Source: Pseudomonas tritici (GTDB lineage Bacteria; Pseudomonadota; Gammaproteobacteria; Pseudomonadales; Pseudomonadaceae). Taken from it: a DNA stretch of 64,000 nucleotides. Every line of letters begins with the position of its first letter. Position 1 is the stretch's first letter. This document shows, in pieces, positions 25,514 to 33,426 of the stretch. Under the pieces are notes generated by a model that searched no databases, had not been told where the DNA came from, and saw nothing but the letters and a program-made list of their open reading frames with translations. The DNA is taken from positions 4,898,001 to 4,962,000 of the forward strand of contig NZ_CP077084.1 of NCBI RefSeq assembly GCF_014268275.3, in the 5' to 3' direction. Position numbers and translations under genes: made by a program.

Positions 25514-26431
25514 TTATTCAGTGAGCAGGGCATTGACCTCAGCGGTGCCAGGTGAGGTTGCTGGTCCCCAGCGTGTCACCGCCAGCGCCGCTGCCGCATT
25601 CGCCCGCTGCGCCGCTTCAGCGGGTGTAAGACCATTCGCCAACCCCGCGATAAACACCCCCGCATGGGCATCCCCCGCGCCATTGCTGTCCAGCGCCTTC
25701 ACCTTGAAGCCCGGCACATGGTCGGCCTGGCCTTGTCGGCTGACCCAGCAACCATTCGGTCCATCACGCACCACCAACAATGCGGTCTCGGGCAGATGGT
25801 GCCTCAAGTCGCCCAGTGCATCCGCCAACGTACCCGTCCCCGTAAACGCCAGCGCCTCCGGGCCATTGCTGGTCCAGATATCGATACGCGGCAGCAGGGC
25901 CACCATCAGAGCAGAATCGGGTGCCTTGACCAGCGGGCCCGGGTCGAACACGACGGTGATGTGACGGGGCAGCGCCAGCAGCCAGTCGACCAACACCTGA
26001 GCCTTGCCTTCCAGCAACAGGCTGTAACCGCTGACATAAACGTAATCGTCCGATTGGGGCACCACGCCCGCCAGATCCTCGGCGCTCAAATCACCTTCCG
26101 CGCCGATATGGGAAATGAACGTGCGCTCGGTGCTGGCCTCGGTCAGCGAAACGCATAGCCCCGTGTCTTTATCCGTGCTGGGCGCCTGGGCGATTTCCAC
26201 ACCTTCGGCCAGCATCGCTGCGCGGGCCAGGTCGCCAAAGCGCCCGTTGCCGTGGCGCCCCAGATAGATCACCGACAGCCCATTGCGCTTGGCCGCGGCC
26301 ATTACATTGAAGCCCCCGCCGGTTTCGAAGCTGGCCGATTTTGCCAGCACGTCGCCGCCGGATGCGGGCAAGGTATCGAGGGCCATGACCAGGTCGACGA
26401 TGACTTGGCCGGTGTGCAGCAATCTAGACAT
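25514..26431 (-). CDS. PfkB-family sugar/nucleoside kinase (YegV-like)
   Basis: 305 residues with PfkB signatures: N-terminal GGGFNVMAAAKRNG and the C-terminal catalytic motif DSNGAGDAHAGVF. In E. coli the same gene partners (GntR regulator, ADP-ribosylglycohydrolase, nucleoside transporter) accompany yegV, so a nucleoside or ribose-derivative kinase is likely. Its start overlaps the permease stop by 8 bases. Last gene of the four-gene leftward cluster. Confidence 0.88.
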   Translation of the reverse strand: MSRLLHTGQVIVDLVMALDTLPASGGDVLAKSASFETGGGFNVMAAAKRNGLSVIYLGRHGNGRFGDLARAAMLAEGVEIAQAPSTDKDTGLCVSLTEASTERTFISHIGAEGDLSAEDLAGVVPQSDDYVYVSGYSLLLEGKAQVLVDWLLALPRHITVVFDPGPLVKAPDSALMVALLPRIDIWTSNGPEALAFTGTGTLADALGDLRHHLPETALLVVRDGPNGCWVSRQGQADHVPGFKVKALDSNGAGDAHAGVFIAGLANGLTPAEAAQRANAAAALAVTRWGPATSPGTAEVNALLTE

Positions 26432-27890
26432 TGGGGCTCTCTACCAAAGCCGGGCGACGGTCAGCCGCGCCGCCCAGTAGCGCATAAATCCCGCCGGCCA
26501 CCAGGAAGGTGACGATCCAGCCCAAGCCGTTATGGCCCAGCCACGAGTCGGACAACGGCCCGGCGAACCAGATGTTTTCGGCGGTGGTGCCAATGGTGGT
26601 GAAGCTGAAGCCCAACACAATCGCGAGGGCCCAGGCGCCGAATGCGCGCCACTCCACACCGCCGCGATACCAATAGGCGCTGCTTGGGCTCACGTCCAGC
26701 AAGTCCGTGGGGCTGTAGTAGTGACGGTGGATCAGGTCGACCACGAAAATACCGACCCAGGCCGTAATCGGCACCGCCAGCAACGAGATGAACGTGATAA
26801 ATGGGCCATAGAAACTGTCGGCGATCAGCATGAAGTAAATCGAACCGGCGAAGATTGCCACGATGTCGACGATCACCGCGTGCACACGCTTGACCTTCAA
26901 ACCGAGGGTCAAGGTGGTGAGGCCTGCCGAATACACCGACAGGTTGTTGGAGAGCAGCAGCCCGCCGAACGCCGTGATCAGGTACGGGACCGCCATCCAG
27001 GTCGGCAGCATGTCGCGGATCGCGATGATCGGGTCAGTGGCCGACGCCAAGTCGTTATTGCCCACCGACAGCAGGCCGCCGAGGGTGATCAGCAACACCA
27101 GCGGGATGCCCGCACCAAACGCGGCAGATGCCACCAGGCGCGCAGCTTTTACACTGCGGTGCTGGTAGCGCGACATGTCGGCGCCGGCATTGGCCCAGCC
27201 GATACCGGTGCCCGCGGCCATGGTGCCGACGCCAATGATCATCGCGCTGAGCGGTGCCGGCGTGGCATTGAACACTGCGCTCCAATCGATAGTGGCGCAA
27301 AGGAAGCCGCCGACCAGAATGTTCAAGGCGCCGAACACGTAGGTGGCCCACTTCTGGATCACCAGCAGGGTGGCGTGTCCGAGGCCGGATACGGCCAGGG
27401 TCAGCAGCACGAAGATCGCGATGAATATCAGGGTGAGTACCGGTGCGCTTTTCGCTTCCACCGCAGAACCGAACAGGATCGAACTCAACGACAGCAGCAC
27501 AAAGGCCGCTGTGGTGGTGTTGACGGTTTCCCAGCCCAGGCGTGACATCAGCGACACCAGCGTTGGGCCGATATTGCCGCGCACGCCAAAGATGGCGCGG
27601 GACAGCGTCAAGCTGGGCGCGCGGCCACGCCGACCGGCGATGGAGATGATGCCTACCACGGCAAAGGAACCGGCAGCGCCGAGGATCGCCACGATGATTG
27701 CCTGCCAGATCGCCAGGCCGCGAAACGCCACCAGCGTCGCGCCAAGCGGTAAGCCAAGAATGCTGATGTTGGCCGCAAACCACACCCAGAACAGTTGCAG
27801 CGGGTGCCCGTTACACTCGCTTTCCGGGACCGGTTCGATACCACGTGTTTCCAATTGCCCAGCGCTCTGGCCGGAAGAGGTGCTGCTCAT
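26424..27890 (-). CDS. NCS1 (cytosine/purine/allantoin) family permease
   Basis: 488 residues with about 12 membrane segments. The N-terminal signature (HPLQLFWVWFAANISILGLPLGA) and GNIGPTLVSLMSRLGWETVN fit the purine-cytosine permease branch of NCS1. Expected to import a base, nucleoside or hydantoin-like compound with a cation. The ATG chosen follows AGGAG; the upstream 22 codons are spacer. Upstream gene is the ADP-ribosylglycohydrolase (192-base gap containing a REP doublet); downstream kinase overlaps by 8 bases. Confidence 0.9.
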   Translation of the reverse strand: MSSTSSGQSAGQLETRGIEPVPESECNGHPLQLFWVWFAANISILGLPLGATLVAFRGLAIWQAIIVAILGAAGSFAVVGIISIAGRRGRAPSLTLSRAIFGVRGNIGPTLVSLMSRLGWETVNTTTAAFVLLSLSSILFGSAVEAKSAPVLTLIFIAIFVLLTLAVSGLGHATLLVIQKWATYVFGALNILVGGFLCATIDWSAVFNATPAPLSAMIIGVGTMAAGTGIGWANAGADMSRYQHRSVKAARLVASAAFGAGIPLVLLITLGGLLSVGNNDLASATDPIIAIRDMLPTWMAVPYLITAFGGLLLSNNLSVYSAGLTTLTLGLKVKRVHAVIVDIVAIFAGSIYFMLIADSFYGPFITFISLLAVPITAWVGIFVVDLIHRHYYSPTDLLDVSPSSAYWYRGGVEWRAFGAWALAIVLGFSFTTIGTTAENIWFAGPLSDSWLGHNGLGWIVTFLVAGGIYALLGGAADRRPALVESPNV

Positions 27891-27974
27891 GAGGGACGCT
27901 CCTGGTGCCTGTATTGTTGTAATTGTGGCAAAGAATCCAATCTCTAAGCCGGTCATCCTGACTCAACGCAATCA

Positions 27975-28064
27975 GTGTGGGAGCTGGCTTGCCTGCGATA
28001 GCGGTCAACCCGTTAGTGCATCAATGGCTGGCACACCGTCATCGCAGGCAAGCCAGCGCCCACA
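27975..28064. repeat. REP-type inverted repeat doublet inside the nucleoside cluster
   Basis: Arm TGTGGGAGCTGGCTTGCCTG... (27976-27999) recurs inverted at 28041-28064 with one mismatch. It sits between the ADP-ribosylglycohydrolase stop and the permease start and could lower read-through or protect the upstream mRNA. Confidence 0.88.
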
Positions 28065-28082
28065 TTTTTTGCTCTGCGGTGT

Positions 28083-29084
28083 TCAGCGCAATGTGAGCAG
28101 CCCTTGAACCAACGGCTGCAAATCCAGGCCGTTGACCTGCTTGACCTGATCGATCATTGCCTCAGGCCAGCACTGCATGCCCAGGCATGCGCCCAACATG
28201 GCACCCAGAATCGCGGCGATGGTGTCGGTGTCGCCGCCAAGGCTGGCGGCCAGGCACAGGGCCTCGAAGGCATTCATCTCGCCCACCGCCACTTGCTGGG
28301 CCAAAGCAAAGGACACCACCACCGACTCCTGTGAGGCCACGGAGGTGCCAATCAACTCATACAGCAGGTCGGCGAACAGGACCTTGTCACCGCTGTCGAC
28401 GCTCAACGTCCGCGCCCAACTGATGCGCGTGGAAATACGTCCGCCGGCAATCCAGTGGCCATGGTTTTCGGCTTGTTGGGCGATTTGCATACCGATATTG
28501 AGTGCCTCACCCAAATCCACGCCGTTAATGCCAGCCGACACCACCGCCGCTACCGCCGCTGCACTGGAGATACCCAGGGTGGTGTTATGGGTGACCTGGC
28601 AGGCCTGGATCACCGCCTGGATGAAGTGCGCCGGGTCGCTGACATCCGCGGCGATCCCCACCGGCGTGATGCGCATCGCGGCGCCGTTGGTGGTGCCATA
28701 GCGCCCGGATTCTTCCGGCGTGTGGCCGGCGAGGATCATGTCGATCGCGCGCTTGGTCGATGGGCCGAGTAAATCCTGCGAGCCCTTGGCACGCATGACT
28801 GCCTCCCAGTCGATCAGGCGCTGGGCGAGCACGGTGGGTTCAATCGTGCCCTGGCCTTCCACCAGCAATTCGCCCACCAGGATCGCCTGCTCGGTGTCAT
28901 CGGTGATGGAGCCGGCGGGCATGTTTGGCGCGATGGGCTGGTCGGCATCGGCATCTTCCAGGCCGGTGATAGCACCGAAGCGCGCCCGGACTTGCTCGCG
29001 GCTCAAGGATTGGGTGGGCATACCCAGGGCATCGCCCAAGGCCAGGCCGTAGAAGGCGCCGAGGGCGCGAGTGTGCGGGGTCAT
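28083..29084 (-). CDS. ADP-ribosylglycohydrolase-family protein (YegU-like)
   Basis: 333 residues with the DraG/ARH fold motifs: GAFYGLALGDALGMPTQ, SITDDTEQAIL (metal-binding T-D-D) and GGDTDTIAAILGAMLGA (second metal site D-T-D). These enzymes hydrolyse N- or O-glycosidic ribosyl bonds using two Mg ions. Given the permease and kinase downstream, a nucleoside-like substrate rather than ADP-ribosylated protein is likely. Start overlaps the GntR stop by 4 bases, fixing the ATG despite a longer open frame. Confidence 0.9.
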   Translation of the reverse strand: MTPHTRALGAFYGLALGDALGMPTQSLSREQVRARFGAITGLEDADADQPIAPNMPAGSITDDTEQAILVGELLVEGQGTIEPTVLAQRLIDWEAVMRAKGSQDLLGPSTKRAIDMILAGHTPEESGRYGTTNGAAMRITPVGIAADVSDPAHFIQAVIQACQVTHNTTLGISSAAAVAAVVSAGINGVDLGEALNIGMQIAQQAENHGHWIAGGRISTRISWARTLSVDSGDKVLFADLLYELIGTSVASQESVVVSFALAQQVAVGEMNAFEALCLAASLGGDTDTIAAILGAMLGACLGMQCWPEAMIDQVKQVNGLDLQPLVQGLLTLR

Positions 29085-29794
29085 TTCGAATGTCCAAACT
29101 GCAGGTGCAGACGAAAGTGCAGAGGATCGAGCCAGCTTTCGACGTACTCCATGAAGCGCTCGCGACGATCGTAGGTCGTGCGCGACGCCTTGAGAAACAC
29201 CGTGCCTGCAGGGCGACCAAGCAACTCGGCGTCTGCATCGCTGAGGGGCTCGGCACCGATCCACTGGTCACCTTCGGCCCCGACATACCCGTAGGCTGCC
29301 AGGGTGATGGTCAGGGAATCATCGATCAGGCCCACGTCAGGCAGGCTCTCCAGGCCTCCGGAGGCTGGCATCAGCGAGCGCTCCAGGGACACGGCGGTGC
29401 CGTCGGTAGTGCGGCGGCGCCGGTCGAGGGCGATGAATTGGTCACTGCCGAAACGGTTGAACAGGTCCGGGCGAGTCACCGCTTCCAGGCGCAGGATATC
29501 GGTGCTCACCCGCGCGCCGGTGTCGGCCAGGGCTTGGGCCCAACCGCTATGTTGGTCGAGCACCATGCCGTCAAAGGTGACGATGGAACCGACGCCGCTC
29601 TGGGTCGCGATGTAATTGCGCCGTTTGAGTTCAGCCAGGGCTTCGCGCAGGGTGCCGCGACTGACCGCAAACTCCTCGGCCAATTGGTGCTCACCCGGCA
29701 ACAGAAAACCGTCGACCATCACTCCGCCCTCGATACGGCGAATAAGCTCGTCGACGACGCGTTTTTTCTTATCAAATCGAACATGTCTAATCAT
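29081..29794 (-). CDS. GntR/HutC-family regulator with UTRA domain (YegW-like)
   Basis: 237 residues: GntR winged helix (LPGEHQLAEEFAVSRGTLREALAELKRRNYI, about residues 33-63) and a C-terminal UTRA effector domain (ALDRRRRTTDGTAVSLERSL, AGTVFLKASRTTYDRRERFMEYVESW). First gene of the operon, overlapping the hydrolase by 4 bases; likely autoregulated through the palindrome just upstream. A TTG two codons earlier is an alternative start. Confidence 0.9.
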   Translation of the reverse strand: MIRHVRFDKKKRVVDELIRRIEGGVMVDGFLLPGEHQLAEEFAVSRGTLREALAELKRRNYIATQSGVGSIVTFDGMVLDQHSGWAQALADTGARVSTDILRLEAVTRPDLFNRFGSDQFIALDRRRRTTDGTAVSLERSLMPASGGLESLPDVGLIDDSLTITLAAYGYVGAEGDQWIGAEPLSDADAELLGRPAGTVFLKASRTTYDRRERFMEYVESWLDPLHFRLHLQFGHSK

Positions 29795-29804
29795 GTACAA
29801 ATTG

Positions 29805-29822
29805 ATAACCGAAACCGGTTAT
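29805..29822 (-). promoter_or_regulatory. Palindromic operator candidate of the GntR operon
   Basis: ATAACCG (29805-29811) and CGGTTAT (29816-29822) form a perfect inverted repeat with a 4-base centre, only about 11 bases upstream of the GntR start codon. Position suggests autorepression of the cluster. Confidence 0.6.
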
Positions 29823-29864
29823 TTACAGCAAGCGAATTATTTCAGGAACGTGAAAAAACGGGCC

Positions 29865-30425
29865 CTAAGGTTCCAGCCCAATACGGAAAAACTCCCCAGC
29901 GCTCCAGACACCAAGCCAGTTCTGACCGTTGATCGGACGGCTCACCGCCAGCTCCACCAATTGGTAGAACGCGTTTCGATGCACCAAGGCTTCAAGGTTG
30001 GTGCGCACCCGAATGTAGGGCGCGGGCTCCTGGGTGAGCGGATCGATCACCACGCGCAACGGATGTTCAAGACCGGCTTCGACCTGCTCATCCACGTTGG
30101 TGGTAAAACGCAATACCTGGCTTTCGCCCTGCCCTTCGACTTCCAGGGTCACGGCGACAAACGGCGCATCGTCGACGGTGATGCCGACTTTTTCCACGGG
30201 AGTGATCAGGAAGTAATCATCGCCATCGCGGCGGATGATGTTGGAGAACAGCTTGACCATCGGCTTACGCCCGATCGGCGTACCCTGATAGAACCAGGTG
30301 CCGTCGCGGGCGATGCGCATGTCGATGTTGCCGCAGAAATCCGGGTTCCACAGATGCACCGGCGCCGGTCCCTTGCCTTTGGGCAGTTGGGCCAACAGAT
30401 CGTTGGCCTTGGCGGAATCGGTCAT
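29865..30425 (-). CDS. DUF1285 protein
   Basis: 186 residues matching DUF1285 (PVHLWNPDFCGNIDMRIARDGTWFYQGTPIGRKPMVKLFSNIIRRDGDDYFLITPVEK is the conserved block, split here by memory into its hallmark segments). Cytoplasmic, beta-rich, function unknown. The ATG with AGGAGAAG upstream is preferred to the longer frame. The DUF4823 gene lies 16 bases upstream on the same strand, so the pair is probably an operon. Confidence 0.87.
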   Translation of the reverse strand: MTDSAKANDLLAQLPKGKGPAPVHLWNPDFCGNIDMRIARDGTWFYQGTPIGRKPMVKLFSNIIRRDGDDYFLITPVEKVGITVDDAPFVAVTLEVEGQGESQVLRFTTNVDEQVEAGLEHPLRVVIDPLTQEPAPYIRVRTNLEALVHRNAFYQLVELAVSRPINGQNWLGVWSAGEFFRIGLEP

Positions 30426-30441
30426 GGGCTTCTCCTGGTGC

Positions 30442-31047
30442 TTATTGATCACTCATCCCAAGCAGGCCGCGGGCGTACTGCGCCAGGGGGCGGGCAATCA
30501 AGTCTTCTGGCTTATTGTCGTGGAACGTCAGTAAACCGCCACGACTGCGAATACGCGCAGTATCAATCAAATACTGGGTGCTGGTCTCGATCAACATGAT
30601 CTGGATGACACCGTTGTCCAGGCCAACACGATCAAGGGCCTGCTGATCAGCCCACTCGTCGGCATTGCCGATACGGTCATCCGCTGCGGCAAATCGGCAG
30701 TACAACAGGTAGTGAGCGCCGGCTGCACGGGCTTCGGACATTGCCTGCTCCAGACCTTCCGGTTGACGGGCGCGGCGGACCATGGGGAAGTATTCGACGA
30801 AGCCGTTGAAGGCTTCCTCTGCCACCACGTTAGGACGCGGGTAGGCACTGCCTGGCGGCACGAAGGCACCCTGGGCGATAAAGATAAAGGAGTCCGGCTG
30901 CACGCGAATCGAGGCCGTGCGACGGGTGTCACTGTGGTCGAGCAAGCCGGCATCGCTCATCTGATAGCGGGTGCCTTCGGCCATATCGCTGACGGTCATG
31001 CAACCACTCAGCGTCAACGACGCCAGCAACAAAACCAGACTACGCAT
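30442..31047 (-). CDS. DUF4823 lipoprotein
   Basis: 201 residues with a lipoprotein signal (MRSLVLLLASLTLSGCMT, lipobox LSGC) followed by a DUF4823 body (PDSFIFIAQGAFVPPGSAYP, AGAHYLLYCRFAAADDRIGN). Probably outer-membrane anchored; function unknown. The start is set by the ribosome site GGAGGATTAGG and the lipoprotein signal. Operon with the DUF1285 gene. Confidence 0.87.
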   Translation of the reverse strand: MRSLVLLLASLTLSGCMTVSDMAEGTRYQMSDAGLLDHSDTRRTASIRVQPDSFIFIAQGAFVPPGSAYPRPNVVAEEAFNGFVEYFPMVRRARQPEGLEQAMSEARAAGAHYLLYCRFAAADDRIGNADEWADQQALDRVGLDNGVIQIMLIETSTQYLIDTARIRSRGGLLTFHDNKPEDLIARPLAQYARGLLGMSDQ

Positions 31048-31135
31048 CCTAATCCTCCAGAAGCCGGTGACGGAAAACCGGCGAATGGGCGTGAGATGCA
31101 GATTCTGCGCCAGCTTGACGACAACACATAGCAAA

Positions 31136-31226
31136 TGTGGGAGCTGGCTTGCCTGCGATGGCGGTCTGTCAGTGGCCTGATTGGGTGACTGACATTCCCA
31201 TATCGCAGGCAAGCCAGCTCCCACAG
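31136..31226. repeat. REP-type inverted repeat doublet
   Basis: Arm TGTGGGAGCTGGCTTGCCTG... (from 31136) recurs inverted ending at 31226. It separates the leftward moaA and DUF4823 genes. Confidence 0.9.
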
Positions 31227-31251
31227 TGGCGGTATGCCGGATTGAAATTGA

Positions 31252-32220
31252 TCAGCCGCCAATAATCTTCATGATGGTGGCACCGCCGGAGAACGCCACT
31301 TCCTGTTTATCCCCCAACGCCTTCATCAACAGGCCTTGCAGCGCAGGCAGCGCTTGATGGCGCGGCTTGTCCAGCAGGTCGCCGACATAGTGACGGTTGC
31401 TCGACGACAGGCAGCCATGCAACCAGCCGGTGGACGACAACCGCAGCCGTGAACAGGTACGGCAGAACGGCACACTCTCGTTGGCAATCACGCCAAAGAA
31501 ACCCTTGCCCGGTACTTCGTAGCGTACGGCGGTGGCGTCCACGGGGGCATTGGCTTGCAGGTATTCATACCGTTCGCCGATCAGGCTCAGCAGTTGCTGC
31601 AAGCTGACAAATTGCTGCAGGAACGCGTTGGAGTCCTTGGCCAGGTGGCCCATGCGCATCAGTTCGATAAAGCGCAACTCGTAGCCGCGCTCCAGGCAGT
31701 AATCGAGCAGCGGCATCACTTGGTCGAGGTTCTGGCCGCGCAACGGCACCATGTTGACCTTGATCTTGATCCCGGCAGCGCGGGCCTGGTCCATGCCATC
31801 GAGCACGGTGGCCAAGTCACCGCCACGGGCGATGCTGCGGAAGGCGTTCGCATCCAGGGTGTCGAGGGAGACATTGATGCGCTTGATCCCGGCCTCCACC
31901 AGCAACGGCAGTTTGCGCGCCAGCAGTTGGCCGTTGGTCGTCAAACTGATGTCACTGAGGCCCATCTGCCCCACTGCGCCCATGAAGGCTTCCAGCTTGG
32001 GGCTGACCAGCGGCTCTCCGCCGGTAATGCGCAGACGGTCGATGCCGGCCGCCTCAATAAGATAAGCCACGCCGCGCGCCATCGCCTCGGCCGAGAGTTC
32101 GTCCTGGGCAGCCACCAGCCGCTTGCCGTTAGGCACGCAGTAGGTACACGCGTAATTGCAGGCTGAGGTCAGGCTGATCCGCAAATTGCGAAAACGCCTG
32201 CCTTGACGATCAACGATCAT
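31252..32220 (-). CDS. moaA: GTP 3',8-cyclase (molybdenum cofactor biosynthesis)
   Basis: 322 residues. Radical-SAM cluster C21-x3-C25-x2-C28 (ACNYACTYC), a second C-terminal 4Fe-4S site (PFCRTCSRLRL...HGC) and the essential C-terminal Gly-Gly (IIGG). It converts GTP to the cyclic intermediate that MoaC turns into cPMP, the first step of molybdopterin synthesis. Single gene here; other moa genes are not in the window, but MocA/XdhC-type maturation genes are. Confidence 0.95.
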   Translation of the reverse strand: MIVDRQGRRFRNLRISLTSACNYACTYCVPNGKRLVAAQDELSAEAMARGVAYLIEAAGIDRLRITGGEPLVSPKLEAFMGAVGQMGLSDISLTTNGQLLARKLPLLVEAGIKRINVSLDTLDANAFRSIARGGDLATVLDGMDQARAAGIKIKVNMVPLRGQNLDQVMPLLDYCLERGYELRFIELMRMGHLAKDSNAFLQQFVSLQQLLSLIGERYEYLQANAPVDATAVRYEVPGKGFFGVIANESVPFCRTCSRLRLSSTGWLHGCLSSSNRHYVGDLLDKPRHQALPALQGLLMKALGDKQEVAFSGGATIMKIIGG

Positions 32221-32251
32221 GGATCACTCCGGCAGAGGATGATTCGGGCGC

Positions 32252-32283
32252 GCTAAAAGCTGACTGATAAATCAGCTTTTAGC
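32252..32283. terminator. Perfect 12-bp hairpin between moaA and the TetR gene
   Basis: GCTAAAAGCTGA (32252-32263) and TCAGCTTTTAGC (32272-32283) pair perfectly around an 8-base loop. There is no following T-run. It lies 32 bases before the moaA start on the leader side and could end TetR transcription, protect RNA or regulate moaA. Confidence 0.5.
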
Positions 32284-32335
32284 AAGAGTCCATGCCTGAG
32301 TATATTCCTGGGGTACTGCGCGTGGCAGCAAATCA

Positions 32336-32989
32336 TTACGTGGCGGGCGTTTCAGCCGGTGGCTGCTCGGCGCTGTGCTTGCGCTTGTTGCCCATGCGCA
32401 CGCCGATATCCATCAGGAACTGGAAAAAACCTTCCTGATCTTCCAGCACATTGCTCCAGAACGGCGAGTGATACAGCGCGACAGCACCGTGTACCAAGGC
32501 CCAGGCGGCGCAATAGTGGAAATACGGCGGCACGTCTTCCAGCTTGCCTTCGCTGATGCGACCCTTGATCAGCAGCGTCAGGCGCTCGAAGTTCGAGGCG
32601 CGGATCTTGTGCAACTCCTCGACCATTTCCGGCACTTGATGGCCCTTGACCACCTTCTCTTCCAGACGGTCGAACAGGCGGTAGCGCTGCGGATCGCGCA
32701 TGCGGAACTCGAAGTAGGCGCGGGACAGCGCTTCCTTGTCCTTGTCCACATCGGCCGAGTGCAACAGCTCGTTCAAATCACGCTCGTAGTCGAGCATCAG
32801 GCGCAGGTAAATCTCGGCCTTGGACTTGAAGTGCTTGTAGATCGTGCCTTTGCCGATACCCACGGCATCCGCAATCATCTCGACGGTGACGCTGTCTTCA
32901 CCCTGTTCGAGGAACAACTTCAATGCGGTGTCGAGAATTTCCTGCTCACGGCGGCGAAACTCACGGACCTTACGGGGTTCTTTGTGCAT
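32336..32989 (-). CDS. TetR-family transcriptional regulator
   Basis: 217 residues: N-terminal TetR helix-turn-helix (VEMIADAVGIGKGTIYKHFKSKAEIY, about residues 35-60) and a helical effector domain (YFHYCAAWALVHGAVALYHSPFW). It occupies the position held in P. aeruginosa, as I recall, by PA2957, next to rgsA and tatD. Target genes unknown. C-terminal tail is hydrophilic (AEQPPAETPAT). Confidence 0.92.
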   Translation of the reverse strand: MHKEPRKVREFRRREQEILDTALKLFLEQGEDSVTVEMIADAVGIGKGTIYKHFKSKAEIYLRLMLDYERDLNELLHSADVDKDKEALSRAYFEFRMRDPQRYRLFDRLEEKVVKGHQVPEMVEELHKIRASNFERLTLLIKGRISEGKLEDVPPYFHYCAAWALVHGAVALYHSPFWSNVLEDQEGFFQFLMDIGVRMGNKRKHSAEQPPAETPAT

Positions 32990-33253
32990 GAGAAAGAGGT
33001 CTGCAGAGGTCGAAATAGGGAGGGTTGCGCAGGGCCACGGATACGTGGCGATACGATTTACCCAGTGCGAGGGATTATCCCGACTGAACGGTCGTTGGGC
33101 AATGTCTATGTGAACCCGTAATGCACTTTACTTTCAGCGCACCAACGTTTGCATTGATTTCAGTCAGAAATAATACGCAACAACTGCCCCTGTACACCTG
33201 CTTGATGAGAACTCAAGCGAAGCGCGCGTATTCCAAATCTGTTTAAAAAACGA

Positions 33254-33267
33254 CCAGTCGCGACTGG
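33254..33267. promoter_or_regulatory. 14-bp perfect palindrome upstream of rgsA
   Basis: CCAGTCGCGACTGG (33254-33267) is self-complementary throughout and lies about 20 bases upstream of the -10 element of the sRNA, where an operator or activator site would be expected. Confidence 0.5.
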
Positions 33268-33297
33268 ACTGAATCGGATACTGATCAATACTTGAAC

Positions 33298-33417
33298 TGT
33301 CGGCGTGACATCTCCCCCAAGTGACGCGTCGACCTGGGTACCAACGGACCGCGTGCCCTTGTTTTACTCCTAATGGTCTTAGCCCGGATTCACCCCCCCA
33401 GAACCCGGGTTTTTTTT
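33298..33417 (+). ncRNA. rgsA: Small RNA RgsA (P16)
   Basis: Free-standing transcript candidate on the + strand. A sigma-S-like -10 CAATACT (33286-33292) is followed by a body with CTCCCCCAAGTGACGCG and GTACCAACGGACCGCG, which I recall from RgsA, and an intrinsic terminator (stem 33381-33387 with 33405-33411, then eight T). The location between a TetR gene and tatD matches that of rgsA in other pseudomonads, where it is RpoS-dependent and indirectly Gac-controlled. The 5' end is estimated from the -10. Confidence 0.65.
33381..33417 (+). terminator. Intrinsic terminator of rgsA
   Basis: AGCCCGG (33381-33387) pairs with CCGGGTT (33405-33411, one G-T pair), with a C-rich loop, ending in a run of T to 33417. 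Confidence 0.75.
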
Positions 33418-33426
33418 GCCTGCGAT

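Larger units (their letters stand above)
32990..33426. other. 437-bp intergenic region holding an sRNA gene
   Basis: Left part is the upstream region of the leftward TetR gene, without an obvious promoter pair. The right part (33254-33417) contains a 14-bp palindrome, a sigma-S-like -10 element and a terminator framing the rgsA candidate. Confidence 0.7.

Noticed and set aside
29081..29084. Toxin-antitoxin or phage-defence role for the ADP-ribosylglycohydrolase
   Set aside because: Neighbours are a UTRA regulator, a permease and a sugar kinase, which fit small-molecule catabolism; no ADP-ribosyltransferase is present.
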